Shown piece after piece: positions 40,571-50,162 of a DNA stretch of 64,000 bases. The stretch is from Aliivibrio sp. S3MY1 (lineage in GTDB: Bacteria > Pseudomonadota > Gammaproteobacteria > Enterobacterales > Vibrionaceae), in NCBI RefSeq assembly GCF_028765575.1, contig NZ_JARACO010000008.1, positions 62,001 to 126,000 on the forward strand, written 5' to 3'. Under the pieces are notes generated by a model. That model had not been told where the DNA came from, searched no databases, and worked only from the letters and a program-made list of their open reading frames with translations. Position numbers and translations under genes: made by a program. Every line of letters begins with the position of its first letter. Position 1 is the first letter of the stretch.

Positions 40571-41130
40571 TGCGTTGGCTGACGGTACTGTCAGCCATTG
40601 CACTGCTTGCTTATCCGCTAGCGGTTTACTACGGTCTCCAGTTTGGTGGGATAACGACGGTAGCGGGCGTGCTAGCGGTGTTGTTTTTGGTGCGAATGGT
40701 TGGTGGAAAACAAGTTCCAATAAAAGAGCTTAAATACATTGCTATGATCAGTGGTGGGGCAGGAATTATTCTTGCTGGATTGGGCTGGTTATTTCGATCA
40801 GAAGGGTGGTTCACCTTTTACCCTGTGATCGTTAATGTTGTCATGTTCACTGTCTTTTTTTGGACGCTATTTCAATCTCAAAGCATGATAGAGCGTTTTG
40901 CTCGCCTTCAAGAACCAGAGCTTCCGCCGAGTGGCGTGGCCTACACTAGAACCGTAACCAAAGTGTGGTGTGTTTTTTTTGTAATTAACGGTTCGATTTC
41001 ACTCTCTACTTGTTTTTTAGAGATAAAAGTATGGATGTTGTATAACGGTTTTATTAGCTATTTACTGATAGGGACTTTATTTGTCACTGAATGGCTAGTG
41101 CGTCAATGGATAAAGAGAAAAGAAGCATGA
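40570..41130 (+). CDS. Integral membrane protein of the APE locus (COG4648-like)
   Basis: A 186-residue protein with about five hydrophobic segments and short loops, matching the uncharacterised membrane family found in APE loci (ApeG by order). It overlaps the preceding carrier gene by one base and the following ligase gene by 4. A role in attachment or flipping of the polyene-lipid is possible but unsupported by sequence alone. Confidence 0.7.
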   Translation: MRWLTVLSAIALLAYPLAVYYGLQFGGITTVAGVLAVLFLVRMVGGKQVPIKELKYIAMISGGAGIILAGLGWLFRSEGWFTFYPVIVNVVMFTVFFWTLFQSQSMIERFARLQEPELPPSGVAYTRTVTKVWCVFFVINGSISLSTCFLEIKVWMLYNGFISYLLIGTLFVTEWLVRQWIKRKEA

Positions 41131-42494
41131 CCTACACAGCACTTTCCCATCTTACCAATCAAGACAACCTAACTCATAATGTGTGTTTTGATGAACAACA
41201 CACCTACGTGAGTTATCCGCAGTTTCAGCATGATGTGCAACGAGTGTGTGGTTATTTATCTCATCAACCAGAAAAAAAATGGGCGTTATGTTTTAGCGAC
41301 AGCTATCAGTTTTCCGTCTCTTTTCTTGCTTTGGCTCATGCTGGAAAACACATTATTTTACCAGGAAATCATCAACCTGCGGCACTAACTGAATTATCTG
41401 AACATTTTGAATCCTTGTTGCATGATGACATAATTCAAGTCATGCCATGCAAACATCATTGCGATTATCAAACCATCAGCGACAATGTTATAAGCGTATT
41501 ATCCCCGTTAGTGTTAGGTAACATCCGCCTTACTTTATTCACCTCTGGCTCTACTGATACCCCCAAACCAATTGAAAAAACGTTGCAGTTACTGAGTAAT
41601 GAAATCCAGCAATTGGAACAGTTATGGGGTGACAAGTTAGACGCGACTGAAATTTACAGTACCGTTTCTCATCAACATATTTATGGGTTGTTATTTAGAG
41701 TGTTATGGCCCTTGTGTGCAAGTCGTGCGTTCTGTCGAACAAATTTCATTTATCCTGAACAAATTTTATCTCATCAACCAGAGCATAAAAAAACACTCAT
41801 TTGCAGCCCAGCCTTATTAAAGCGCCTTGCTGATCATGAAGGTTACAATCGCTATCAAATGGTTTTTTCTTCAGGTGGTCCTTTGGTCATTGAAGGAGCT
41901 GAGCAAAGTGAAATTAAACTCTCTTTACGCCCATTTGAAGTGTATGGAAGTACTGAAACTGGTGGGGTTGGGTATCGCCAACAAATGGAACCTATGTCGC
42001 CGTGGACATTTTTTCCATCTCATCAAGCTCGCTTAAATATTGAGCATTGCCTAGAGTTATTATCCCCCTTTATTGATCAATCATTATGGTATCCGACCAG
42101 TGATTACTGTGATTTGTTGGATAATGGACAGTTCATGCTAAAAGGGCGAGTGGATAGAGTCATTAAAATTGAAGAAAAGCGGTTATCACTTACTGAAGTT
42201 GAAAAGCGTTTGATGCAACTTGAGTGGATTAATGAAGCGGCCGTGATCCCAATGGAAGAAGCGAAACGTACTGTATTAGCTGCGGTTATTGTTCTTTCCG
42301 ATACAGGGAACAAATTAATGAAACAAGGCTCTAAAGGTAAGTTTTGGTTAAAATTACGCTCTGAATTAAGAGAGTGGCTAGAGCCGGTAGGCATTCCACG
42401 TCGCTTTAGAGCGGTTGAAGAGATCCCATTAAATAGTCAAGGTAAGCGTCAAATGCACGATTTACAGCAGTTATTTAATGATGTTAATGATTAA
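41127..42494 (+). CDS. apeH: AMP-dependent aryl-acid ligase (ApeH-like)
   Basis: A 455-residue ANL-superfamily enzyme predicted to adenylate the aromatic starter acid and load it onto a carrier protein. The P-loop is LFTSGSTDTPKPIEK (near residue 150), and the A5 motif is EVYGSTETGGVGY (near 284). The C-terminal KGRVDRVIKIEEKRLSLTEVE region is the hinge. The ATG at 41127 overlaps the preceding stop (ATGA); the ATG at 41091 is less likely. In studied systems ApeH accepts 4-hydroxybenzoate. Here the ammonia-lyase in the operon could instead supply an arylacrylate. Confidence 0.88.
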   Translation: MTYTALSHLTNQDNLTHNVCFDEQHTYVSYPQFQHDVQRVCGYLSHQPEKKWALCFSDSYQFSVSFLALAHAGKHIILPGNHQPAALTELSEHFESLLHDDIIQVMPCKHHCDYQTISDNVISVLSPLVLGNIRLTLFTSGSTDTPKPIEKTLQLLSNEIQQLEQLWGDKLDATEIYSTVSHQHIYGLLFRVLWPLCASRAFCRTNFIYPEQILSHQPEHKKTLICSPALLKRLADHEGYNRYQMVFSSGGPLVIEGAEQSEIKLSLRPFEVYGSTETGGVGYRQQMEPMSPWTFFPSHQARLNIEHCLELLSPFIDQSLWYPTSDYCDLLDNGQFMLKGRVDRVIKIEEKRLSLTEVEKRLMQLEWINEAAVIPMEEAKRTVLAAVIVLSDTGNKLMKQGSKGKFWLKLRSELREWLEPVGIPRRFRAVEEIPLNSQGKRQMHDLQQLFNDVND

Positions 42495-42505
42495 AAGAAG
42501 TACTC

Positions 42506-42880
42506 ATGACAAAACGTAAACCGACCATTATTTCTACGGAAATAGACACAGAAGATCAACATCAGCCAAGTGTTGTTATTACACTACGTGTGGATGATGA
42601 TATTTGGGATTTTACAGGGCATTTTCCTGGCCATCCATTATTACCAGGGGTTACTCAGGTAGATTGGGCGATTTATTATGGTCAGATGTATCTACAAGCG
42701 AATTCTGTTTTTCAAGGCATGGAAGTTTTAAAATTTCAGGAGCCAATCTTACCTAATACAGACGTTGAACTAGAGCTTCGTTGGGTAAAAGACAAAGAAA
42801 AGCTGTATTTTACTTTTAGTTCTAAACAAGGCGAGAGCATGAGTAAACACTCCTCTGGCCGAATTTTATTAGGACAATAA
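42506..42880 (+). CDS. apeI: Hotdog dehydratase of the APE locus (ApeI-like)
   Basis: A 124-residue FabA/FabZ-like hotdog protein. HFPGHPLLPGVTQVDW (near residues 35-50) carries the catalytic-site histidine and the FabZ-like PG loop. ApeI works with ApeP in polyene dehydration in characterised systems. It starts 11 bases after the ligase gene, and only one base separates it from the next gene. Confidence 0.85.
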   Translation: MTKRKPTIISTEIDTEDQHQPSVVITLRVDDDIWDFTGHFPGHPLLPGVTQVDWAIYYGQMYLQANSVFQGMEVLKFQEPILPNTDVELELRWVKDKEKLYFTFSSKQGESMSKHSSGRILLGQ

Positions 42881-42881
42881 C

Positions 42882-44573
42882 ATGACAACCTTCCGTCCTT
42901 GTTTTCTTATTCCTTGTTATAACCACGGCAAAACTGTCCCGGCGGTAGTTGAATCATTACTGAACTTTGGTTACCCAATGTTAATTGTTGATGATGGCAG
43001 TAATACAGAAACAAAACAGATATTAGCGGATGTAGCAGCAAGTAATGAAGGAGTCACTTTAATTACGTTAGCTGAAAACCAAGGCAAAGGCGGCGCTGTT
43101 ATTGCCGGAATTGAAGCCGCATATCAACAAAGTTTTAGCCATGCGATTCAGATTGATGCTGATGGGCAGCATGATTTAGAGGCTTTACCTAAACTGATTA
43201 AAGAGTCAGAAACGTATCCTACCGCATTAATTTCAGGCCAACCTGTTTATGACGAGAGTGTACCTAAGTCGCGTTTATATGGTCGCTATGTTACCCATGT
43301 TTGGGTTTGGATTGAGACGCTTTCATTTGCCATTAAAGACAGTATGTGTGGTTTCCGATCTTACCCAATCGGACCAACGATAGGTGTTTTAGAGCGTGTG
43401 GTTATTGGTCGTCGAATGGACTTTGATACTGAAATCATGGTTCGTATGTACTGGAATGAAACTGACGTTCGTTTTGTTAATACCCGTGTTATTTATCCAG
43501 AAGATGGCATTTCTCATTTTGATGCACTATGGGATAACGTAAAAATTAGCTGGATGCATACAAAACTTGTTTTTGGTATGTTGCCTCGTATTCCGTCGTT
43601 GCTTCGTCGCCAACCTGTGCAAGACGATCATTGGTCTTCACACGCTGAGCGCGGTACGATTTTGGGTATTCAATTTCTGCTTTGGATTTACTCAACGTTT
43701 GGTCGTGGCGTGTTTTCGGTATTGCTAAAGCCTGTGATGGCGTATTACTACTTACGTGGCGGCTCAGTAAAACAAGCGTCTGATGATTTTATTCAGCAGG
43801 TAAATGCATACGCCCGAATTAAAGGCATCACTCTGCCTGAAAAACTTACTCCTTATCGCCACTTGGTGTCATTTGGTGAAACCATGTTAGATAAGTTAGC
43901 AGCATGGCGTGGTGATTTCTCAGAGAAAAACTTAACCGTTCATGGTGTTGAATATTATGAGGAATTATTTAAACGTGAAAAAGGCATTGTTATGCTCGGC
44001 TCACATTTAGGTAATTTAGAGTTATGTCGAGCATTAAGTCGCCGTCATAAAAATTTAAAAATTAATGCGTTAGTATTTACTGAACATGCTGAGCGTTTTA
44101 ATGCCGTCATGAGCACCGTGAATCCTCAATCAGATATCAATTTAATTCAGGTCAGTAAAATGGGGCCAGATACCGCCATTTTATTGCAACAGAAAATTGA
44201 TGCCGGTGAATGGATTGTGATTGTGGGAGACAGGACCTCTGTCACCAAAGAAGATCGCGTTATTTGGGCGGATTTCTTAGGTAAACCAGCACCGTTCCCG
44301 CAGGGGCCATTCATGTTGGCGTCTATTTTAAAGCAACCGGTTTATTTGATGTTTGGATTGCGTGACGATACACAAAAAGATCCCCGTTTTGATGTGTATT
44401 TTGAACCGTTTTCAGAACAAATTATTTTACCTCGTGGACAACGAGAAGAGGCTTTGCAAGAAGTCGTACAAAATTATGCCCAGCGTTTGGAGCATTACAC
44501 ATTAAAGGCACCATCACAGTGGTATAACTTTTTTAATTTTTGGCAGTTAACTGGAAAGAAAGATGACAACTAA
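42882..44573 (+). CDS. Fusion of GT2-type glycosyltransferase and LpxL-like acyltransferase
   Basis: A 563-residue two-domain protein (ApeJ by order). The N-terminal domain (about 1-230) is a GT2 glycosyltransferase: PCYNHGKTVPAVVES, MLIVDDGSN and QIDADGQHD with a DxD-type metal site. The C-terminal domain (about 270-560) is a lysophospholipid/lipid A-type acyltransferase. Its HX4E motif is SHLGNLELC, with VGDRTSVTKEDRVIW further on. The fusion suggests that a glycosylated or lipid-linked intermediate is acylated with the polyene. Neither substrate is known here. It overlaps the next start by 11 bases. Confidence 0.85.
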   Translation: MTTFRPCFLIPCYNHGKTVPAVVESLLNFGYPMLIVDDGSNTETKQILADVAASNEGVTLITLAENQGKGGAVIAGIEAAYQQSFSHAIQIDADGQHDLEALPKLIKESETYPTALISGQPVYDESVPKSRLYGRYVTHVWVWIETLSFAIKDSMCGFRSYPIGPTIGVLERVVIGRRMDFDTEIMVRMYWNETDVRFVNTRVIYPEDGISHFDALWDNVKISWMHTKLVFGMLPRIPSLLRRQPVQDDHWSSHAERGTILGIQFLLWIYSTFGRGVFSVLLKPVMAYYYLRGGSVKQASDDFIQQVNAYARIKGITLPEKLTPYRHLVSFGETMLDKLAAWRGDFSEKNLTVHGVEYYEELFKREKGIVMLGSHLGNLELCRALSRRHKNLKINALVFTEHAERFNAVMSTVNPQSDINLIQVSKMGPDTAILLQQKIDAGEWIVIVGDRTSVTKEDRVIWADFLGKPAPFPQGPFMLASILKQPVYLMFGLRDDTQKDPRFDVYFEPFSEQIILPRGQREEALQEVVQNYAQRLEHYTLKAPSQWYNFFNFWQLTGKKDDN

Positions 44574-46098
44574 TTCAATTACATTTGGTAAGGGACGTCT
44601 GACGATTGAAGACGTTGTTGAGATTGCAAATGGTGCAAATGCACAATTAAATAACGCTGACGAATTCACTGCTAAAATTGATCGTGGTGTTGAGTTTCTT
44701 GAACGACTTCTAAAAGAAGAGGGCGTTATCTATGGCGTAACGACGGGTTATGGTGATTCTTGTACGGTTGCGATCCCTATGGATTTAGTGGATGAGCTAC
44801 CATTACATTTAACACGTTTCCACGGCTGTGGTTTAGGTGAAAATCTAGATGAGCAACAATCTCGTGCGGTGTTAGCCACTCGTTTGTGTTCTTTATCTCA
44901 AGGCGTTTCAGGCGTCACGCACGATTTGTTAAATCAAATTGTCACCCTAATTAATCATGGAATTTCACCGCGCATTCCTCAAGAAGGCTCAGTGGGCGCA
45001 AGTGGTGACTTAACGCCGTTATCATATCTTGCGGCGGCATTAATTGGTGAGCGTGAAGTTATCTATAAAGGTGAGATCCGAGCAACGGCTGATGTGTTTA
45101 AAGAGCTGAACATCACACCAATTAAACTGAAACCGAAAGAAGGTTTAGCGTTAATGAATGGTACGTCAGTAATGACGGCATTGGCGTGTTTAGCGTATAA
45201 ACGAGCTGAGTACCTAGCGCAAATGGCAACCAAGATCACCGCAATGGTATCTGTTGGCATGCAGGGCAATGACTTCCATTTTGATGAAGCCTTATTTGCG
45301 GTAAAACCGCATCCAGGCCAACAACAAATAGCATCATGGTTACGTTCTGATTTACATAATGAAACGCCACCAAGAAACAGTGATCGCCTACAAGACCGTT
45401 ACTCTCTACGCTGTGCGCCACACGTAATTGGTGTTCTGCAAGATAGCCTACCGTTCTTACGCCAAATGATTGAGAACGAATTGAACAGTGCTAACGATAA
45501 TCCAATTATTGATGGTGATAATGAGCGTGTTCTTCATGGCGGTCATTTCTACGGTGGTCATATTGCGATGGCGATGGACATGCTCAAAACAGCGGTTGCT
45601 AACATTGCTGATCTACTGGATCGTCAAATGGCACAGTTAATGGATTATAAGTTTAATAACGGCTTACCATTCAACCTAACTGGCGCAACGGGCGCTCGTA
45701 AACCTATTAACCATGGCTTTAAAGCGGTACAAATTGGTATCTCAGCATGGACAGCCGAAGCGCTTAAAGGCACGATGCCAGCAAGTGTATTCTCACGTTC
45801 AACAGAGTGTCATAACCAAGATAAAGTGAGCATGGGTACTATTGCGTCACGTGATTGTTTACGTGTACTTCAGCTAACAGAACAAGTTACCTCTGCCTCT
45901 CTACTAGCGGCGACTCAAGCGTTAGTGCTACGTGAGAGACAAGGTGAGTTAAGTGATGACGAGCTAAGTGTTGAGTTAAAAACCATGCGTGATGCGGTGT
46001 TGTCTGAGTTTACCTTTGTGGATGAAGATCGCCCATTAGAGCAAGATTTACGTAACTTTATTGATAAAATTCAACAACAACATTGGACACTGTACTAA
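44563..46098 (+). CDS. Aromatic amino acid ammonia-lyase (HAL/TAL/PAL family)
   Basis: A 511-residue MIO-dependent lyase. The cofactor-forming A-S-G is at 146-148 in GSVGASGDLTPLSY. The catalytic-loop tyrosine is in YGVTTGYGD (near residue 57-63). The residue pair governing substrate choice aligns with F86-H87 (LTRFHGCGLGE), unlike Ser-His of histidine lyases or His-Leu of classical tyrosine lyases. In the APE operon it most plausibly makes 4-coumarate or cinnamate from tyrosine or phenylalanine, rather than urocanate. No other hut gene is nearby. It is coupled on both sides by overlaps. Confidence 0.85.
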   Translation: MTTNSITFGKGRLTIEDVVEIANGANAQLNNADEFTAKIDRGVEFLERLLKEEGVIYGVTTGYGDSCTVAIPMDLVDELPLHLTRFHGCGLGENLDEQQSRAVLATRLCSLSQGVSGVTHDLLNQIVTLINHGISPRIPQEGSVGASGDLTPLSYLAAALIGEREVIYKGEIRATADVFKELNITPIKLKPKEGLALMNGTSVMTALACLAYKRAEYLAQMATKITAMVSVGMQGNDFHFDEALFAVKPHPGQQQIASWLRSDLHNETPPRNSDRLQDRYSLRCAPHVIGVLQDSLPFLRQMIENELNSANDNPIIDGDNERVLHGGHFYGGHIAMAMDMLKTAVANIADLLDRQMAQLMDYKFNNGLPFNLTGATGARKPINHGFKAVQIGISAWTAEALKGTMPASVFSRSTECHNQDKVSMGTIASRDCLRVLQLTEQVTSASLLAATQALVLRERQGELSDDELSVELKTMRDAVLSEFTFVDEDRPLEQDLRNFIDKIQQQHWTLY

Positions 46099-46565
46099 TG
46101 TCAAACTCTGTGGTTAATATTGAAGATAAAAGCGACACACTTGAAATCAAAGCATTAAGCACAGAAGTGTTGATCACCACCGCCTTTCAGGATGCCGATC
46201 CTATGGGCGTGGTGTATCACGGTAACTATTTTCGTTTCTTTGAAAAAGCACGTCATGAAATGCTTGAGAAGATAGGGTATAGCTACCGAGAGATGATGGC
46301 ATCAGGCTATGTTTGGCCCATCATTGACACTCGTGTGAAATACGTAAAATCGATTCCTTATGATCATAAGATCCGAGTGGTGGCCACACTAACTGAATGG
46401 GAAAACCGTATGCGTGTAGATTACGTTATTTATGATGCTGATTCAGGCGTTAGAATGACCAAAGCTCACACCATGCAAGTTGCAGTTTCAATTGAAACTG
46501 AAGAGATGAGCTTTGTCTCACCTCGTATATTTACGGATAAAGTAGAGGCTTACCAACGTGGGTAA
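46098..46565 (+). CDS. 4-hydroxybenzoyl-CoA thioesterase-like hotdog protein
   Basis: A 155-residue hotdog thioesterase of the 4HBT/YbgC type (ApeK by order). The motif DADPMGVVYHGNYFRFFEKA (near residue 32) holds the catalytic Asp region. It may release the finished polyene or proofread the carrier proteins. The start at 46098 overlaps the lyase stop (TAATG); an ATG at 46083 lies inside the lyase gene and is less likely. Confidence 0.82.
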   Translation: MSNSVVNIEDKSDTLEIKALSTEVLITTAFQDADPMGVVYHGNYFRFFEKARHEMLEKIGYSYREMMASGYVWPIIDTRVKYVKSIPYDHKIRVVATLTEWENRMRVDYVIYDADSGVRMTKAHTMQVAVSIETEEMSFVSPRIFTDKVEAYQRG

Positions 46566-47178
46566 TTTTAAACATTACTGTGCATTATGGATTGCTGTGG
46601 GCTTTTTATTATTTAGCGTGAATAGCTTTGCTTTTGGCATTAGTGATTTACAACAGCAATTAGCACAATCGACACTGGTTCGTGGTGAGTTTCAGCAAGT
46701 TCGAACCATGCAGATGTTTAATCAACCTTTATCAACATCAGGCACTTTTTTGTTGGATCATGAAAAAGGGCTATTGTGGCAACAAACCAAGCCATTTCCA
46801 ATTAATCTAACATTAACTCAGAACAAACTTCGCCAATCAATTAATGGTGAAGCTCAAGTAATGAATGATTCTGATAACCCGATGGCGTTCTATTTTACGC
46901 GTTTATTTTTGTCTTTGTTTAAAGGCGACACTGACGCGATAAAAGAGAATTTTACATTGCAACTTTCAGGCGCGAAAGACGGTTGGACATTGCTACTTAT
47001 ACCAAAAACCTCACCAATCGATCGTGTATTTAAGTCAATTAAGATTGAAGGTGAACAGTATCTGAACCGAGTTGTATTAAGTGAAGTTCGTGGCGATGTT
47101 ACTGAAATGGTATTTACTCAGCAATCCACTCAACCAAACACCTTAACTGAAAAAGAGTTAGCTGCATTTGCCTTTTAA
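46558..47178 (+). CDS. LolA-like periplasmic carrier of the APE locus
   Basis: A 206-residue protein with an N-terminal signal (about 1-25, ending near SFAFG) and an outer-membrane lipoprotein carrier (LolA)-like beta fold (TLVRGEFQQVRTMQMF, then GTFLLDHEKGLLWQQTKPF). It probably carries the lipidated polyene across the periplasm. It starts with GTG and overlaps the thioesterase gene by 8 bases. Confidence 0.82.
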   Translation: MGNFKHYCALWIAVGFLLFSVNSFAFGISDLQQQLAQSTLVRGEFQQVRTMQMFNQPLSTSGTFLLDHEKGLLWQQTKPFPINLTLTQNKLRQSINGEAQVMNDSDNPMAFYFTRLFLSLFKGDTDAIKENFTLQLSGAKDGWTLLLIPKTSPIDRVFKSIKIEGEQYLNRVVLSEVRGDVTEMVFTQQSTQPNTLTEKELAAFAF

Positions 47179-47191
47179 CGGTATTAAATAG

Positions 47192-49528
47192 ATGATAATG
47201 AAACCGCGTTTGCTGGCGTTAATTTGGTCATTGGTATTGCTGATAATCTTGGGTGTGTTTGGCTATCAAGCCAGCACCAAAAGTGCATTACCGATTGAAA
47301 CTAATATCCTAGCGCTACTGCCAGAGAATCAACAAGATCCGGTCGCTCAACAAGCCTTTGATAATATTGCCAACACCATGAGCGATAAAGTGGTGTTTGT
47401 CCTACATCAAACACAGGGCCAAGATAAAACACTGATTACAGCGGTTGATAGTTTTAGCCAAGCCTTAACTGAATTGCCGATGTTTGATTCAGTGACGGCA
47501 ACGGTGAGTGAAGATCAGCAGCAGGCGTGGGGTCAATACTACTTTCCTGCGCGAGCACAATTGCTAAGTGATAAACAAAAGCAACAGCTAACGAATAAAC
47601 CAGAGCAACAAGTACAGAAAGTATTACATGCGTTATACAATCCTTTTTCTGGTGTTACTGGCGCTGAGTTAGAAAGCGATCCCTTTTTACTGTTTCGAGA
47701 TTATTTATCAGGCTTGGTTCAAAGCTCAGGTAATATCCAAATTGAGAATGGCTACTTAACCGCCACGGTGGATCAACAGAAATACATCGTGATCACCGCC
47801 GATCTTGCCGGATCATCCTATCAGCTCTCTTTACAGCAGCAATTGCCTGATTTACTGGCAGTAGAGCAGAAGATAGAAACCCAGTTTGACGTTGATATTC
47901 AACATACTGGCGTTATCTTTTATGCAGCTCATGGAACAGAGAGTGCAAAAGGCGAGATCAGCACTATAGGGTTAGGCTCATTGATTGGTATTTTTGTACT
48001 GGTTTTAGTGGTCTATCGCAGTACGCTGCCATTAGCGTTAGCATTGTTATCCATAACCACTGGCTTATTCTGTGCCTATGTATTAACCATTAGCTTATTT
48101 GGGTCTATTCATTTATTTAGTTTGGTCTTTGGTGCCAGTTTAATCGGTGTCTCGATAGATTATGCATTTCATTTTTTAACTGATCGTTTAAATGCCGGAG
48201 CTAAGTGGAACTCTGTCGAAGGCATTAAACAGCTTTTACCTGCAATCACACTGGGCTTAATTACCAGTTTAATTGGCTATCTTGGCATGTTGATTGCGCC
48301 GTTCCCTGGCTTACAGCAATTATCCCTCTTTTCTGCGATTGGCTTAACCGCCGCTTATTTTACCGTTGTCTGTTGGTATCCTGTATTAGCCAGTAAGCCG
48401 AGTAAGCACCATGTTATTCCTGCTCAACGAGCATTAAGTCAATGGCTATTGGTATGGCAACAACCGCTGATCCGCTTAGTATTGCCACTGAGTCTTTTAA
48501 TCGCTTCAGTATTTGGGGTAACACAGGCGAAATACGATGATGATATTCGCCAACTTCAAGCGCTTCCTCAAGTATTACAACAGCAAGAAAGAGAGATAAA
48601 AGCCATCACCGGTGTGGGTGGATCTCAACAATTATTGTTGGTCAGAGCAAAGACAGAAGAAGCATTATTACAAAAGTTAGAGCGAGTATCAGATAAGCTT
48701 GAGCAGGGTGGTAACTTTGGTGGTTTCCAATCCATCAGCCGCTATGTACCCTCACAAAAAACACAACAAGAGAACTATCAGCTTGTGACAGGTTTATATG
48801 AAGAGCAAGCGGACGCTTATCAAGAAGTGATACAGCAAAAGCAACCATTAGCAGCATTGCAGCCATATCAAGCATTAACGATAGAGGGCTTTTTAGCATC
48901 CTCAATATCAGAGACGGTGGGCTTTTTATGGCTTGGTCATATTGATGAGGTATTTGCTTCGGTGATCACCTTTAATCAAGAAGTAGACAGTGCCACATTG
49001 AGTGAATTTGCTAAAAATAATGACGCGACCTATCTCAATAAAGCCGAAGAAATTTCCACTTTATTTGCTCAATACCGTCAACGAATTACCGAGTTGTTAT
49101 TAATCGCGTATGCGGCAATATTTTTACTGCTATTGCCACGCTATAAAGTCAAACAAGCCTTTTTAATTGTACTGCCTCCGTTTATTGCTGGTTGCGCAGG
49201 TCTTGCGGTAACTGTATTAACAGGGGTGCCATTAAATTTGTTTAATCTACTGGCCTTGATGTTGATTTTAGGAATAGGGATTGATTACACCCTGTTTTTT
49301 GCCGAGCAGAACAAACAAGTGGATAGCTCTCATAAAGAAAGTACCTTACTGGCGATTTCCTTATCGGCACTAACCACCATTCTTTCCTTTGGATTATTGG
49401 CTTTAAGTGAGACCCAAGCCATCCACAGTTTTGGTATTACGGTATTAACAGGTATCATTGTCGCTTGGTTACTTGCCCCACTCAGTCAATTAACACCCTC
49501 TCATATTCACAGTAAAAGGGATAGATAA
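47192..49528 (+). CDS. MMPL/RND-family lipid exporter
   Basis: A 778-residue transporter with two repeated halves, each with a large periplasmic loop after the first span and a bundle of membrane spans. The signature intramembrane motifs are FGASLIGVSIDYAFHFLTDR (near residue 315) and LMLILGIGIDYTLFFAEQ (near 690). Such MMPL proteins sit in most APE loci and are expected to move the polyene-lipid outward. It shares one base with the following lipoprotein gene. Confidence 0.88.
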   Translation: MIMKPRLLALIWSLVLLIILGVFGYQASTKSALPIETNILALLPENQQDPVAQQAFDNIANTMSDKVVFVLHQTQGQDKTLITAVDSFSQALTELPMFDSVTATVSEDQQQAWGQYYFPARAQLLSDKQKQQLTNKPEQQVQKVLHALYNPFSGVTGAELESDPFLLFRDYLSGLVQSSGNIQIENGYLTATVDQQKYIVITADLAGSSYQLSLQQQLPDLLAVEQKIETQFDVDIQHTGVIFYAAHGTESAKGEISTIGLGSLIGIFVLVLVVYRSTLPLALALLSITTGLFCAYVLTISLFGSIHLFSLVFGASLIGVSIDYAFHFLTDRLNAGAKWNSVEGIKQLLPAITLGLITSLIGYLGMLIAPFPGLQQLSLFSAIGLTAAYFTVVCWYPVLASKPSKHHVIPAQRALSQWLLVWQQPLIRLVLPLSLLIASVFGVTQAKYDDDIRQLQALPQVLQQQEREIKAITGVGGSQQLLLVRAKTEEALLQKLERVSDKLEQGGNFGGFQSISRYVPSQKTQQENYQLVTGLYEEQADAYQEVIQQKQPLAALQPYQALTIEGFLASSISETVGFLWLGHIDEVFASVITFNQEVDSATLSEFAKNNDATYLNKAEEISTLFAQYRQRITELLLIAYAAIFLLLLPRYKVKQAFLIVLPPFIAGCAGLAVTVLTGVPLNLFNLLALMLILGIGIDYTLFFAEQNKQVDSSHKESTLLAISLSALTTILSFGLLALSETQAIHSFGITVLTGIIVAWLLAPLSQLTPSHIHSKRDR

Positions 49529-50157
49529 TGCAGAGTAAGCCGTTAACATTCCGTTATTTTAGAGTCTTTATTTTGTCGTTTATCCTTATGGGATGTGCAT
49601 CAAAACCGATCAAACAGCCTAATCAAGTTGAGGTAGCTCAAGGCATCTTTGTTACCTTACCTCAACCTGATGAATATGGCAGTGACTTATCGTTGAGCCA
49701 GTTGATCTCGGTGGAGTTTCAAGGATCTAAACAACAGCTTCCTGTTCAATTACAGTTAACGGGTAATGATTTGGTTCTTGCTGGTTTTGCTTCATGGGGC
49801 TCTCGGCTACTTAGCTTAGATTATGATGGTTTAACCTTAGATACCTACGTGATGGCAGGGCTTACAGATACGCTTCCGCCTCCAGATCAAGTGTTGTTTA
49901 ATGTGATGATTACTTTATGGCCTCTGCAAGCGTGGCAGTCACCACTTGATAGCATTGATTGGACATTAACTGAAAATGGCAATCATCGAGTATTACGTGA
50001 TGATGCAGGTAATCTTGTACTTGATGCAACCTATGACTCTATCAGCGACAAATTTAGTGGAGATATTATTTTAAACAGTCCAAATTTGGGCTATGTGATC
50101 ACCATTAAAACTTTTTCACATTCACAAGAAACACAAACTCAAAAGAATAATGGATAA
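49528..50157 (+). CDS. DUF3261-like outer-membrane lipoprotein of the APE locus
   Basis: A 209-residue lipoprotein with lipobox LMGCAS (Cys near residue 23). The rest has the short beta pattern of DUF3261 proteins that accompany MMPL and LolA-like genes in APE loci (ApeN by order). It may be the outer-membrane receiver, in the way LolB works with LolA. Confidence 0.78.
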   Translation: MQSKPLTFRYFRVFILSFILMGCASKPIKQPNQVEVAQGIFVTLPQPDEYGSDLSLSQLISVEFQGSKQQLPVQLQLTGNDLVLAGFASWGSRLLSLDYDGLTLDTYVMAGLTDTLPPPDQVLFNVMITLWPLQAWQSPLDSIDWTLTENGNHRVLRDDAGNLVLDATYDSISDKFSGDIILNSPNLGYVITIKTFSHSQETQTQKNNG

Positions 50158-50162
50158 ATAAA

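Noticed and set aside
44563-46098. Histidine utilisation (hutH) annotation
   Set aside because: No hut genes are nearby, the selectivity residues differ and the gene is embedded in the pigment operon.
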